Notes: a model not told the origin generated them from the sequence alone. DNA of 64,000 nt from Clostridia bacterium (GCA_029055875.1 JAIDCJ010000006.1:1-64000), one strand, 5' to 3'; shown: positions 41,445 to 51,281, numbered from the stretch's first letter. Numbers and translations are program-made.

Positions 41445-42851
41445 TTATTCCACTCCGTTCCACGTGCGGTTTGTTTTGAACCACTCCGTATCTTTCAAAA
41501 CCGTCGTATTATTTGAGCACCAAAGTTTGAGCGATTTTTCGCTTTCCTCTTCGCCTTTGCCGTAATAGAAAACGATATTTCCGTTCATGGAAGTAAAGCC
41601 TTGCGTAGAATAATCCGCCTTCAAAATACCAAGCGTTGTGACGTAAATATTTTTTGTATGTTTGCTCATACGATCGATTGCTTCCTGCGTAGGGAAGGTG
41701 TTTAAATAAGTGTTTGGATTTTCCGCGGTCGGTTTATCCGCATATTCATAGGTTCCCGCGCAAGTACAGATTGCAATATTTTCGGGCGTAATTTTATCGA
41801 GTAAAACGTCGTTCGAGGAAGTAGAAGAACCGTGATGCCCGCCCTTGAAGAGAACGCAGTGCGGAAGATCGGGATTGCTTTGCACGAGCGACTCTTCGCC
41901 TGCTTTTTCCAAATCGCCCGTAAACAGATAGTGATTGCTTGTTTTACCGAGGTTCTGCGTTAAAAGCGTGCATACGGAATAGTTGTTTTCCTTGGAGTTA
42001 CTGGTCTCGTAATACTTCTGATAGAGCACGTTAAGCGAAATTGTCTGCGCTTCGTCAAGATAGTAGGTTGCCTTTGCACCATTCTGCTCTTTTACGCATT
42101 CCAAAGCCGAATAAACTTTTGTCCCTTTCTCTTTGCAATATTCCACCGCCGCTTTATAGTTTTGATATATCTGAGAACTAGAACCCGATTTTGCAAACTG
42201 AATAATCGTGCCGATTTGATACTGATATAAGAAGCCCGTGCGCGTATTTCCTTTCTCCTGTCCGACAAGGCCTGCAATGTGATCTTCATGCGCGTGGGTT
42301 GCGATAACGTACTCTAAGACGCCGTCCGTACAATAAGTCGCCACATAATCAAGCATAGCTTGTGTAGGCGCAGTTTTGCTCTTTGCCCCTGCATCAATGA
42401 GTACTTCCGTATTGCCGACTTTAATCAGCACGCAGTCGCCCGCGTTCGATACGCCAAGCTCTAAAAAGTGAATGGACAAATCAGCAGACGAGATGTCAGC
42501 AAGGTTGCCTACGCCTATGGACGAATCATCACCATCATTATCGCCGTCGCCATCGCCGTTTCCGTCATCACCGTTACCCTGCCCATCATCGTCGCCGTCA
42601 TCGCCCTTTCCGTCGTCGTCATTTCCGTCTTTATCGTCGCCGCCGACCTGCGTCGTATCGTCGCCGCCCGTGCCTGCGGAATCGTCAGCCTGCTTTTTAT
42701 AGACGAAGAAATACCAACAAACACCTGCAACAATCGCAATCACGAGTATGATTGCAACAACTGCAAGAAAAATTTTCGGATTCTTTTTTGCGGCTTTTTC
42801 GGCAGCACGCGCCGCTTTATTCGCCGTTGTATTACTCTTTCTTTTTGCCAT
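41445..42851 (-). CDS. membrane-anchored ComEC-like MBL-fold hydrolase
   Basis: The 468-aa protein has a Lys/Ala-rich N-terminus, one membrane segment (about 27-50), then a D/G-rich acidic linker (about 58-109). A metallo-beta-lactamase domain of the ComEC C-terminal type follows, with HAHEDH at 186-191, the LIDAG strand, TGDLEKAGE and KGGHHGSSTS. Such domains act outside the membrane and degrade or process nucleic acids or other substrates. The linker of repeated DG/DD units could bind calcium. It is in the same direction as recX and ends at the base before it. Confidence 0.8.
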   Translation of the reverse strand: MAKRKSNTTANKAARAAEKAAKKNPKIFLAVVAIILVIAIVAGVCWYFFVYKKQADDSAGTGGDDTTQVGGDDKDGNDDDGKGDDGDDDGQGNGDDGNGDGDGDNDGDDSSIGVGNLADISSADLSIHFLELGVSNAGDCVLIKVGNTEVLIDAGAKSKTAPTQAMLDYVATYCTDGVLEYVIATHAHEDHIAGLVGQEKGNTRTGFLYQYQIGTIIQFAKSGSSSQIYQNYKAAVEYCKEKGTKVYSALECVKEQNGAKATYYLDEAQTISLNVLYQKYYETSNSKENNYSVCTLLTQNLGKTSNHYLFTGDLEKAGEESLVQSNPDLPHCVLFKGGHHGSSTSSNDVLLDKITPENIAICTCAGTYEYADKPTAENPNTYLNTFPTQEAIDRMSKHTKNIYVTTLGILKADYSTQGFTSMNGNIVFYYGKGEEESEKSLKLWCSNNTTVLKDTEWFKTNRTWNGVE

Positions 42852-42876
42852 ATCTTTTATCTTTTATCCGTAAATC

Positions 42877-44088
42877 TTACAGTTTCACTCCGTTTTTTTC
42901 TAATAGCACGCGGGCGGTATCCACACTGTCTATGCCTGTTTTATTTTTTACAGGCGCAAACTCCTTCTCCCGCTCCACTTCGTATGGCAGACAGCTGCCC
43001 ATGAGCCGTATCATATCCAAAATAAGCGTTTCAAATTTATAACCGTTTTCCGATTCGGGCTCAACAAGCTCGCCGCTCTCGTTCATATAAGGAATTTTTT
43101 TCTTTGCAACGTGAACGGGAATTTTCTCGGCGGCAATTTTTTTGAGCGTTTGCGCGTGGAAGAGATAGTTGAGCGTTACGCCGAAGCCGTAAGCAAGCTC
43201 GCCCGTATCCGTTTTGAGATTTGCAAGCTCTTCGGAGAGTTCGTAATACTCGATAACGCTCGGAAGCCCGCCTTCTAAGCAGAGCACGCCTACCTTTTCC
43301 TCGGGACGGGCTTTTCTGACTACCTTTGCTCCGCTCTTTCTTTTGCTTAGAATCGTAGCACCGACGAACGCGGGATCTGCAATACGCTGTAATACGTTAT
43401 CCACAGCAAACACGTTGAACCACTCCACAGCGGAAAGTAATTCATCTTCCAAAAGTCCCGCACGCGCAAGCGAGAGATACCACCCTCCGTTGCCGTTGGG
43501 CGACGAAGCAAGTCTGCCTTTACTCTCCAAAAGAAGTTTACCGCTTAAATCTACGCACGGCGCCATTTCCTGCACGAAGAAACGCACACAATTCTTAGGA
43601 TAGCCGAAATATTCGTGTTGCTCGAAAAAGGCGCGGGTTTCCTCATCGTTCTTTTCGCTTGTCATAATAAGAAGCGGAACGAACGCGCCGCATTGCGCGC
43701 ATACCTCTTTGAGATTCTCAATCAGCTGTTGAAAGATATAGAGCGGGCGCGTAACGCCGATGTTAAACGTACCCTTGGGCGCAGAAGTGCCTAGACGCGT
43801 TCCCTGCCCGCCTGCGAGCAGAACCGCCGCAACTTTTCCCGCCTTTACCGCAGCCTTGCCCGCTTTCTCATACGCTGCTCTATTCGCTTCGATTTCCCGA
43901 AGTGAAATTCCGTCAATGGGGCGAATCTCCCCCTTTTCCGCATTGCCCGCGTTCAGGCTCTCTAAAATGCTCCAATCGATTGCGGAAATCTGGCGGTCGA
44001 AATTTTCACGCTCCGCTTCGTTCCATTTCTCATAGCTTTTCAAAAGATGCTGCTGAGAATGTGTTTTTAATAACGTTTCCGTATCCAC
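42877..44088 (-). CDS. UDP-sugar pyrophosphorylase (UDPGP family)
   Basis: The 403-aa protein belongs to the eukaryotic-type UTP--hexose-1-phosphate uridylyltransferase family. AAVLLAGGQGTRLGTSAPKG forms the nucleotide loop, and PNGNGGWYLSL and FNVFAVDNVLQRIADP follow. It makes UDP-GlcNAc or UDP-glucose from sugar 1-phosphate and UTP. Which sugar it prefers cannot be read off. galE for UDP-galactose lies at 56459. Confidence 0.85.
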   Translation of the reverse strand: MDTETLLKTHSQQHLLKSYEKWNEAERENFDRQISAIDWSILESLNAGNAEKGEIRPIDGISLREIEANRAAYEKAGKAAVKAGKVAAVLLAGGQGTRLGTSAPKGTFNIGVTRPLYIFQQLIENLKEVCAQCGAFVPLLIMTSEKNDEETRAFFEQHEYFGYPKNCVRFFVQEMAPCVDLSGKLLLESKGRLASSPNGNGGWYLSLARAGLLEDELLSAVEWFNVFAVDNVLQRIADPAFVGATILSKRKSGAKVVRKARPEEKVGVLCLEGGLPSVIEYYELSEELANLKTDTGELAYGFGVTLNYLFHAQTLKKIAAEKIPVHVAKKKIPYMNESGELVEPESENGYKFETLILDMIRLMGSCLPYEVEREKEFAPVKNKTGIDSVDTARVLLEKNGVKL

Positions 44089-44160
44089 GGCTTTCCTCCA
44101 TAAAGTTCATGCTACTAAGCATAAGCAAGAGCGCGGAAGACCGCGCCCTCTATCAATCGT

Positions 44161-45471
44161 TTAATCCTCGTCATTGCGCTTGCGGTATACGTTTCCGCCC
44201 GCAAGAATAATCATTTTGACGGCGGCAAGCGAGAAATCGTCCGCTTCCACTTCCAACGCTTTGGAAATAGAGCCGCGGGCAAGCACCTTGATAACATTCG
44301 CCTTTTTGTTGAGGAAAGGGATACGCTCGCGCATTTTATCCAAAGTAACGTATTCGCCCTCCTCGAAATATTCGTTGAGCGTGTCTACGTTTACAATGGT
44401 CTGTTTGCCATGCAAGCTCTCGCTCTCACTCTCGCGCACGAGTATTTCCGCGACTTCGTCATTCATAAGCTCCTCGGCGGCAGCCACAGTCACCTCACGC
44501 GGAACTTCGATTTCAAGCGCTCCGTCTTTGAGCGTAGTTTCCTCTTCAAAGATATTCTTGCGCACTTTAAGGAGCTTAATAAGTCCGCGCTCCAACAGGG
44601 GTTCGTCCTCCTCAAAGGGATAATCCGCCGCATAGTCTACGAACTCTTTTTCCTTTTTTTCCGCAATGCCGTTAAATACTTCGGCAATCAACTCCTTTGC
44701 ATATTTCAAACGACGGGCGTTTTTGATACGGTACAGGCAGGGCGTTTCCTCGTTCTTCTTAACGTCGGAGACGTCCTCCACGATATATTTGCTATTCTCG
44801 TATTTGGCGGGATCAAGCGCAAGATACAGACAAAGCGTCTTGCCGCGCACCGCAATCTTCGCATAAGAAATTCTTCCTTTGCGGAAGGTATCCTGCTTCC
44901 AGCTGATACGCGAATGCACCTTTTTATAAGCGGTCAACTCGTTTTTGAGTTCGTTATAATAGGCTTTGTTTTCGTCGCTCGTTTGCATGAGCTTTGCCGT
45001 AAAGGATTTATCGTAGCGCACGTTTACGAGACGGTTCTCTGGAACGACGACAATTTTACGGATAATTTTCGTATCGCCCTTTACCTCTTCCGTGATTTGC
45101 TCCACGGGCTCCGTAACGGGCGTTTCGGGAGCGTCTTCCCGAATTACCTCTTGCTTGGTCGTTACTGAAACAACCGTAGGTTCGGGCTCATGTACAGCCT
45201 CTTCAATGGGCGCGGGTTCTTCCGCTTCCTCGGCGGGCGTATAATAGGGCTCGTAAACGAGTGCGGACTGCTCCGTTACAGTTTCGGGCTCATATGCAGG
45301 CTCTTCAGCAGGTGTAGAAATCGGCGTTTCAGCAGTCAATGCAGGCGCGGGCGACGGTGCGGGCTCCACAGGCTTAGGCTCGTACGCGGGCTCGTTTACA
45401 GATGCAGGTGCAGACTCTTGAACGGGTTCCGGTTTTGATTTTTTTCTTCTGAAAAAATCGAATAAACTCAT
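44161..45471 (-). CDS. uL15-like C-terminal domain fusion protein
   Basis: A 436-aa protein: a basic start (MSLFDFFRRKK), a long Pro/Glu/Ala-rich disordered stretch (about 13-130), and a conserved soluble module (about 150-270) typical of gut Clostridia proteins of unknown function. Its visible parts are KSFTAKLMQ, KSRISWK, RGKTLCLYLALDP and CLYRIKNARR. Residues about 357-428 resemble the C-terminal half of ribosomal protein uL15: VNVDTLNEYFEEGEYVTLD, KVLARGSISKALEVEADDFS and AGG. It is unlikely to be the ribosomal protein itself. A perfect promoter and GGAGG site precede it. Confidence 0.6.
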   Translation of the reverse strand: MSLFDFFRRKKSKPEPVQESAPASVNEPAYEPKPVEPAPSPAPALTAETPISTPAEEPAYEPETVTEQSALVYEPYYTPAEEAEEPAPIEEAVHEPEPTVVSVTTKQEVIREDAPETPVTEPVEQITEEVKGDTKIIRKIVVVPENRLVNVRYDKSFTAKLMQTSDENKAYYNELKNELTAYKKVHSRISWKQDTFRKGRISYAKIAVRGKTLCLYLALDPAKYENSKYIVEDVSDVKKNEETPCLYRIKNARRLKYAKELIAEVFNGIAEKKEKEFVDYAADYPFEEDEPLLERGLIKLLKVRKNIFEEETTLKDGALEIEVPREVTVAAAEELMNDEVAEILVRESESESLHGKQTIVNVDTLNEYFEEGEYVTLDKMRERIPFLNKKANVIKVLARGSISKALEVEADDFSLAAVKMIILAGGNVYRKRNDED

Positions 45472-45532
45472 AATTTCCCCTCCGGAATTTCTTCCGAATG
45501 CTCAAATGAAGCATATAGTTTTTGCTATCATA

Positions 45533-45561
45533 ATTATATCCTTTTTCATCCAATTTGTCAA
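45533..45561 (-). promoter_or_regulatory. promoter of the uL15-like gene
   Basis: On the minus strand TTGACA (45556-45561) and TATAAT (45533-45538) are 17 bases apart, a full sigma-A consensus. The leader is about 60 bases. Confidence 0.75.
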
Positions 45562-45589
45562 CCCCTGTTTTTTGCATTCAATATACGAA

Positions 45590-45615
45590 AAAATCGGCGT
45601 AAAAACGCCGATTTT
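45590..45615. terminator. terminator after spoIVA
   Basis: AAAATCGGCGT (45590-45600) pairs with ACGCCGATTTT (45605-45615) around AAAA. It lies after the spoIVA stop on the minus strand. Confidence 0.8.
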
Positions 45616-45631
45616 GTGAATATACTATGCG

Positions 45632-47098
45632 TTAAAGCAGAATGCAGATAACTCCGCCCTTGCCCTCGTTTACAATGCGCGTAACGGTCTTGCGCATCTT
45701 TCTGCGCACGCCTTCGCCCATGGAACGGTTCTTGACGTAGAGCTCCTCGCCGAGCATTTCTTTGAGCGTTCTACCGAACATATTGGTGTTCCATGCGCGT
45801 TCGGGCTCGGTTTCCATATCGGCGGCAATCTGCTTGACGAATTGTTCGCTCTGCTCTTCGTTGCCGAGTGCGGGGCGCACTTCCCCGTTTACGTCTACGC
45901 GGATAATGTGATAGCTGGGCGCATTCGCGTGCAAATTCACCCCCACCCTTCCGCTCTTCTTTACCACCTTGGGCTCGGAAAGATTCATTTCCGATTCTTC
46001 GGGAGGTACGATACCGTAACCGAATTCCTGCGCATCCGCAAACGCCTGACCGATGCGTCCGTATACTTTCTTTGCCTCGGAAAGTCCGACGATATAATTC
46101 ATAAGCGCAAAGTCGTCCTTGATTTCTTCACCGCACTGCTCGCCGAGCACCTGATAGAACGCGCCCTCTTTCGCCTTGATACAGCACTTCACTCTACCCG
46201 TAGCCGCGTCAAGCTCCATGGACGCAGGAGGAAGAAGTCTGTCGCTATCCGCAAACAGCGTATCGAGAAGCGCACAATCGCTCATTTTGCAGATTTGAGG
46301 TGCTAAGCCACGAATACCGCCGAGTACTTCCGAAATGAAGGGGCTATCCGCATCGAGAACGCGCATCCAATCGGGTAAATCCACGTCGATGGAAACGACG
46401 GGGAATTCGTAGAGAATGCGCTCCAACACCGCGCAAATACCCTCTGCGGTGATTTGTTCCGCATTAACGGCAATGACGGGCGTTTGATATTTCTCTTCCA
46501 ACTGTGCGCGGAGAGCTTCCGCTTTCTTAGGCTCGGCGCAGTTCAGAAGAATCACGAACGGCTTACCGATGGCTTTGAGCTCCGAGCAGGCACGCTCTTC
46601 CGCTTCACAATACGCTTCGCGCGAAAGTCCCGTAACGGTGCCGTCCGTCGTCATTAAAATGCCGATGGTAGAATGATCGCGAATGACGCGCTGTGTGCCC
46701 TCCGTTGCCGCTACCTCGAAGGGAACGGGTGAATCGTTCCACGGGGTTTTTACAAGGCGGGGCTGACCCTCCTCTTCAAAGCCTGCCGCACCCGCTACGG
46801 GGAAGCCCACGCAGTCGATCAAACGAACACGGGCAACCGCGTCTTTTACGCGGATTTCCGCTGCTTCTTCGGGCACGAACTTGGGCTCGGTAGTCATGAC
46901 GGTCTTCCCCGCTGCCGATTGCGGGAGTTCGTCCGAATACCGCTGCTTTTTACTGCCCTCTACCTGTGGCAGTACGAGTTCTTGCATGAACTTCTTGATA
47001 AAGGTAGACTTTCCCGTTCTCACGGGCCCTACAACGCCGATGAAAATTTCTCCACCCGTCCGCGTTGCAATGTTCTCATACACGCTGAAATTTTCCAT
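45632..47098 (-). CDS. spoIVA: stage IV sporulation protein A
   Basis: The 488-aa SpoIVA ATPase forms the basement layer of the spore coat around the forespore. Motifs: Walker A GPVRTGKST (about 24-32), DCVGFPVAGAAG, TTDGTVTG, and the C-terminal polymerisation domain. It is full length for the family. Its presence is strong evidence for endospore formation. The leader (47099-47182) likely carries a sporulation promoter, but I could not define a sigma-E match. Confidence 0.96.
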   Translation of the reverse strand: MENFSVYENIATRTGGEIFIGVVGPVRTGKSTFIKKFMQELVLPQVEGSKKQRYSDELPQSAAGKTVMTTEPKFVPEEAAEIRVKDAVARVRLIDCVGFPVAGAAGFEEEGQPRLVKTPWNDSPVPFEVAATEGTQRVIRDHSTIGILMTTDGTVTGLSREAYCEAEERACSELKAIGKPFVILLNCAEPKKAEALRAQLEEKYQTPVIAVNAEQITAEGICAVLERILYEFPVVSIDVDLPDWMRVLDADSPFISEVLGGIRGLAPQICKMSDCALLDTLFADSDRLLPPASMELDAATGRVKCCIKAKEGAFYQVLGEQCGEEIKDDFALMNYIVGLSEAKKVYGRIGQAFADAQEFGYGIVPPEESEMNLSEPKVVKKSGRVGVNLHANAPSYHIIRVDVNGEVRPALGNEEQSEQFVKQIAADMETEPERAWNTNMFGRTLKEMLGEELYVKNRSMGEGVRRKMRKTVTRIVNEGKGGVICILL

Positions 47099-47182
47099 AA
47101 AAATAAACGCCTCCGCCGATATTGCTTGTGAAATACTATATGGCGTAAAGCGTTTGATTATGTTATTTTTTGCGGAAATTTT

Positions 47183-48010
47183 TTAAGAATCTTTCTTTTC
47201 GGGGTCTACGGATAGAGCAGACTGCGCCTCGATTTGAATATAATAGCTGTCCTGTGAAAAATCGCGCTCGTTCGCATACTCGCCGCCGAGCGTTTCGATT
47301 GCGCATTTGAGCTCCTGAAATTCGAGATAGTTGATATCCTCGCGGTCGATAACTTCTAAAAGCGCGGGCAAAGCGCGTTCGTCGCCGTAGGCGGCAAGAT
47401 AGCCCGCGTGCAGAGGAATATCCTCCCCCGTGCGGAACTCCTTAATAAGTACTTCCAACACGCGCTCGTCCCGCCCCTTGACGCGGGAAAGAATTTCGAG
47501 CATGACTTCCCGCAGGACGCCCTTTTCAAAATACCCAAGCGCAAGCTCCTTTGCCGCGTCCGCATTCCCTTTTAACCGCTCGATGATTTCGTCTTTCAGT
47601 TCGGAATCGATATCCCTCTCCAACAGCCCGAAATAGGCGGGAAACGCTTTCTCGCTGCTCCCTGCAAGATTCGCCGCAAGCGTAACAAGGCGCTCGTCGC
47701 CGCTTTTCAAAAGAGAGAGCAGCCCCTCAATACAGCCGCGCGATTCGATTTCTCTCAAGAGAAAATCGGATACGGGAACGTCCTCTTCGATATGCTGCTT
47801 CAAAGAGCCGACGAGCTCTTCGTCCGTCATAGAGCGGTAGTAGCCCTTGGGCGTTGCGCCGGCACTCGCCACGAAAATATCACCGAACTGCTTGTAGAGC
47901 TTGGGAATAACGCTCTCCCACTGCTTTTCGGTATATTTACCCGCATTCGATTTCATATATTCGGCAAGCTTCTCTTCAAACAGCCCGTCGAAGTCAATCG
48001 GTTTTTTCAT
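47183..48010 (-). CDS. HEAT-like repeat protein of unknown function
   Basis: The 275-aa soluble protein is almost all alpha-helical. The N-terminus (1-60) has KPIDFDGLFEEKLAEYMK and a conserved YYRSM-type segment. Residues about 70-240 form repeated helix pairs such as SGDERLVTLAANLAG and GDERALPALLEVID, resembling HEAT repeats used for protein contacts. It follows the TPR protein gene by 30 bases, and the two may work together. No enzyme motif is seen. Confidence 0.6.
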   Translation of the reverse strand: MKKPIDFDGLFEEKLAEYMKSNAGKYTEKQWESVIPKLYKQFGDIFVASAGATPKGYYRSMTDEELVGSLKQHIEEDVPVSDFLLREIESRGCIEGLLSLLKSGDERLVTLAANLAGSSEKAFPAYFGLLERDIDSELKDEIIERLKGNADAAKELALGYFEKGVLREVMLEILSRVKGRDERVLEVLIKEFRTGEDIPLHAGYLAAYGDERALPALLEVIDREDINYLEFQELKCAIETLGGEYANERDFSQDSYYIQIEAQSALSVDPEKKDS

Positions 48011-48040
48011 GTTCCAAAGTCCTTTTCGTAAAACGCCAAA

Positions 48041-49690
48041 TCAAATGAGATAATTGAGAATTTTTTGCGTGGTAAGGCGATCCGCCTCGAACATGTCCGT
48101 AATCTTCTTGATTCCGCGTTCGCCCTTGCGAAAACGCGACTCGCGGTAGATTGCCGCAGCCAATGCGGCGCGATCGTCCATAAGATCCCACGCTTCTGCT
48201 TCTTCAAGCGCTTGGTAGAGCTCCTCTGCCACCACGCAGATTTTATGCTCGTTGGCTTCCTCCACAATAGCGAATTTGCTGTAGACGTCCGCAAACGCGA
48301 GCATAAATTCCTTCCGCTTGCGGCGCCCGATTTCAATGGTATGCGTAAAAAATTCCTTATAGATATTGCAAAGAACGGTGCCGAAAGATTCTTCCTCGTT
48401 CCTAAGCGTAAGCGCATGCATGATGGAAAGCTTCACCATATCGTCCGCTTCATAATCGAGCAAAAATTCACGGATAAAATCGTCGGCGCGAATCTTGACT
48501 GCCACTTTCGCGGCGATCATTTGCAGCTTTTCGTCCCGTCCCTCCATTTCGTCAAATGCAATACGTAAAAATTCGTTCACTTGACCCAATCTGCCAAGAT
48601 GTCTGATTTCCTTTTCGTCCTCGGCGGCGTCGGCCGCAAGCAGGAATCCCGCAATTGCGTTGTACTCCTCTCCGGGAACGCGGTAGTAGTACGTCATAGA
48701 AAACGGCTCTCCGTCTCCATGGAGTTGTTCACGCATACGCACGAGATAGTATTCCGCAACCGCCTTGCGCGGATAGAGCGTGGTAAGCCGCTCCAAGGAA
48801 TCGATTGCCTCTTCCAGTTCGCCCGTTCTATAGCCTGCAACGGCGTGGAAGTAAAGCACGTTATCGTCGTAGGGAAGCCGCTGTTTGAGAATGCTCAGCT
48901 TCTCATACGCTTCTTTATCCAGTCCCGTTTCGCAGAGCGCAGTGGCAATGCGGTATAAATCGTCGGTAGAATCGGTGGGAACTGCGGCAAGACGGCGCGC
49001 AACCTTTTTCGCTTCTTCGGGTTTTTCTTTTGCCCCGAGCACGGCGCAATAGGTGGTAAGCGCCTGCACGTTATCGGGATACTTTTTAAGGAGCGTAAGC
49101 GCCTCGTTCTCGGCGGCGTCTTCGTCGCCGCACATGAGCGAACACATCGAACAAATACCCGCAGCGGTGGGATAATCGGGACTGAGCGGTGAGATGGACG
49201 AAAGCACTTTCCTTGCCTCTTCCAAATCGCCCGCCTTCAATAGCGAAAGCCCCTCTGCAAGTACTTCGGGTGCCTCCTCGTCTTCCGAGCGCACCAAACG
49301 CAGCTTGGGCGCGGGTTTCTCTTCAAATAAATCCGCAAGGGAAATTCCGTCCCCCACAAAGCGTTGGTAGTACATAGCGGACTGCAAATCCTTGCCCATA
49401 TTCATAAACGATACGGCAAGTCCTTCGTACCCTTCCGAAAAGTCTGCCTCGTTGCAGGTATCAAGAAAACGGAACCACGCGTCCGCGGCAAGCGGATACA
49501 GTTCCATCTCTTCGTAAATATCGGCGGCAAGCGCGGAGGCGTCGGCACTCGGCGCATACATCGTATTGCGCTTATTCAAAAGCGTAAGCGCACCGAGATA
49601 GTCACCGCTCTGATACCGCTTTTCTACGCTTTCAAGCATAAATTCATCGTCGAAATCCAACGACTGAACGTGGTCATCTTTCCTTCTCAT
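48041..49690 (-). CDS. TPR protein of unknown function
   Basis: The 549-aa soluble protein has a string of tetratricopeptide-like helix pairs across about 20-330, for example GDYLGALTLLNKRNT, GDLEEARKVLSSI and GELEEAIDSLERLTTLYP. A further helical region of unknown type covers about 350-549. TPR proteins are scaffolds. The gene overlaps hslO by 4 bases and precedes the HEAT-like gene, so the three are probably co-expressed. Confidence 0.65.
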   Translation of the reverse strand: MRRKDDHVQSLDFDDEFMLESVEKRYQSGDYLGALTLLNKRNTMYAPSADASALAADIYEEMELYPLAADAWFRFLDTCNEADFSEGYEGLAVSFMNMGKDLQSAMYYQRFVGDGISLADLFEEKPAPKLRLVRSEDEEAPEVLAEGLSLLKAGDLEEARKVLSSISPLSPDYPTAAGICSMCSLMCGDEDAAENEALTLLKKYPDNVQALTTYCAVLGAKEKPEEAKKVARRLAAVPTDSTDDLYRIATALCETGLDKEAYEKLSILKQRLPYDDNVLYFHAVAGYRTGELEEAIDSLERLTTLYPRKAVAEYYLVRMREQLHGDGEPFSMTYYYRVPGEEYNAIAGFLLAADAAEDEKEIRHLGRLGQVNEFLRIAFDEMEGRDEKLQMIAAKVAVKIRADDFIREFLLDYEADDMVKLSIMHALTLRNEEESFGTVLCNIYKEFFTHTIEIGRRKRKEFMLAFADVYSKFAIVEEANEHKICVVAEELYQALEEAEAWDLMDDRAALAAAIYRESRFRKGERGIKKITDMFEADRLTTQKILNYLI

Positions 49691-50562
49691 TTACTCTCCT
49701 TAGGGGAAAAGAGCGCCGTAACCGCACGCTCGTCAAATACATAGTCCGTATTGCAATAGTCGCAATGCACGGAAATTTTGCCTTGTTCTAAAAGAAGTGA
49801 TTTTGCGTCCCCTTCGCCGAGCGAGAGCAAAAGATTTTCCGTTTTCTTGCGCGAACAGAAACAGCGGTAACTTACCTCCCGTTCGCTTAGTGCAGTATGC
49901 TCAAAGGATTCGATAATACCCTCCGCGCCTTTTTCGGCAATCATAGACGAGAGCGCGGCATACTTTTTAATTTCGTTCTCGGTGCGAAGAAGTATTTCTT
50001 CGTCCGCATACGGAAGCGGCTGTAGGAACAAACCGCCCGCGTCGATACACTTGCCGTTCGTGCCGATTTTCACGCCGAGTGCAACCGCCGTAGGGCGTTG
50101 TTCGCTCGTGAGAAAATACGCCGAAAAGTCCTCGGCAATTTCGCCCGACACAAGCTCGGAAGTACCCGTAAAGGGCAATCCGTTTTTATCGTCGCGCACG
50201 ACGGTTATCGTGCCGCTGTTCCCAACGCAAGCGCCTACGTCGAGTTTACCGTCTTTTCTCGGCGGGAGCTGAACGCCCGCGTTTTCAATGAATCCGCGAA
50301 GATTCAAATTTCCGTCGCCCGAAACGCAGATTTTACCGCCTGCACCGCCGCCGTTAATAGAAACGGAAAGCGAGCTGTCCGCGCCTTTCAGCCAGCTGCA
50401 AAGATACGCAGTTGCCGTGAGCGTACGCCCGAGCGCAGCCGCCGCTACGGGAGAAAGCGCGTGGCGGGAAATTGCCTCGTTTACGAGCGCGGTGGTATCC
50501 AGCACGGCGAGGGAAACCTGATCCCCCCACACGAGCGTTTTTAAGATTTTACTTTTCTGCAT
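49687..50562 (-). CDS. hslO: redox-regulated chaperone Hsp33
   Basis: The 291-aa Hsp33 becomes an unfolding-protein holder when oxidised. The zinc-binding switch is CxC...CxxC at C234, C236, C267 and C270. The N-terminal domain has AAALGRTLTATAYLCSWLKG, the HslO pattern. Length is normal. It overlaps the methyltransferase gene by 22 bases and the TPR gene by 4. Confidence 0.94.
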   Translation of the reverse strand: MQKSKILKTLVWGDQVSLAVLDTTALVNEAISRHALSPVAAAALGRTLTATAYLCSWLKGADSSLSVSINGGGAGGKICVSGDGNLNLRGFIENAGVQLPPRKDGKLDVGACVGNSGTITVVRDDKNGLPFTGTSELVSGEIAEDFSAYFLTSEQRPTAVALGVKIGTNGKCIDAGGLFLQPLPYADEEILLRTENEIKKYAALSSMIAEKGAEGIIESFEHTALSEREVSYRCFCSRKKTENLLLSLGEGDAKSLLLEQGKISVHCDYCNTDYVFDERAVTALFSPKESK

Positions 50563-51275
50563 ATAAAATTTACCCGCTCACTCCCTTCCGCTTCTTTTCC
50601 GAGATGTCCCTCTACGGAAAGAATTTCAAAACCCGCCTCAATGAGTGCGTCTTTTACGTCCTGCGTTTCATGAATATACTGCGTGTGTTTCTCGTCGTAG
50701 CGGTCAAATCTTCCGTCCCCGCCCTTTACGAACAGCGTAACGTCCATTTCCACGCGGTTTTCATACAGCGTATTGAATGCGAGATAAGTCACCTCGTCCC
50801 TATCGTCCGCACAGACAGTATTTGCAACTTTCTCGCGCAATTTGTATGCGGAGCTGATATCCGCCCAAAAAATTCCGCCGTCTTTAAGCGACCTTGCCGC
50901 ACAACGGAACGCTAACGCAAGTTTGCTTTGGGGAATATAATTATAGCAATCGTTCGGAGAAATGATAAAATCGTACTTTTCGGGCGTTTTGAGTTTTGCG
51001 GCATCCGCCTGTACGAAATCGATGCGAAGCCCCTCACCTCTCGCTTTCTCCACCGCCTTGGTGAGCATAGGTGCCGAAAGATCTGCACCCGTCATTTCAA
51101 AGCCGCATTTTGCAAGAGCGCGACAAAAGTACCCGCTTCCACACCCGAGCTCCAAGCCCTTTCTCCCCGCATGAAGGGAATTTAAGCCGTTAATAAAATA
51201 CTGCGACCATAAAGCGTAGTCGCAGTCGTCGTTCAAAGTTTCAAACCATTCTGCAAGAAAATCGTATGCACCCAT
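50541..51275 (-). CDS. SAM-dependent class I methyltransferase
   Basis: The 244-aa protein has the Rossmann motif LELGCGSGYFCRAL (about 40-53), GADLSAPML, and the acidic substrate loop PNDCYNYIP. It resembles generic SAM methyltransferases; the substrate is unknown. It begins 6 bases after the membrane protein at 51282 and overlaps hslO. Confidence 0.8.
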   Translation of the reverse strand: MGAYDFLAEWFETLNDDCDYALWSQYFINGLNSLHAGRKGLELGCGSGYFCRALAKCGFEMTGADLSAPMLTKAVEKARGEGLRIDFVQADAAKLKTPEKYDFIISPNDCYNYIPQSKLALAFRCAARSLKDGGIFWADISSAYKLREKVANTVCADDRDEVTYLAFNTLYENRVEMDVTLFVKGGDGRFDRYDEKHTQYIHETQDVKDALIEAGFEILSVEGHLGKEAEGSERVNFICRKVKS

Positions 51276-51281
51276 GAATGA

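Noticed and set aside
47099-47182. Sigma-E promoter of spoIVA
   Set aside because: Only loose matches to the sigma-E -35 and -10 were seen; spacing and bases did not support a call.
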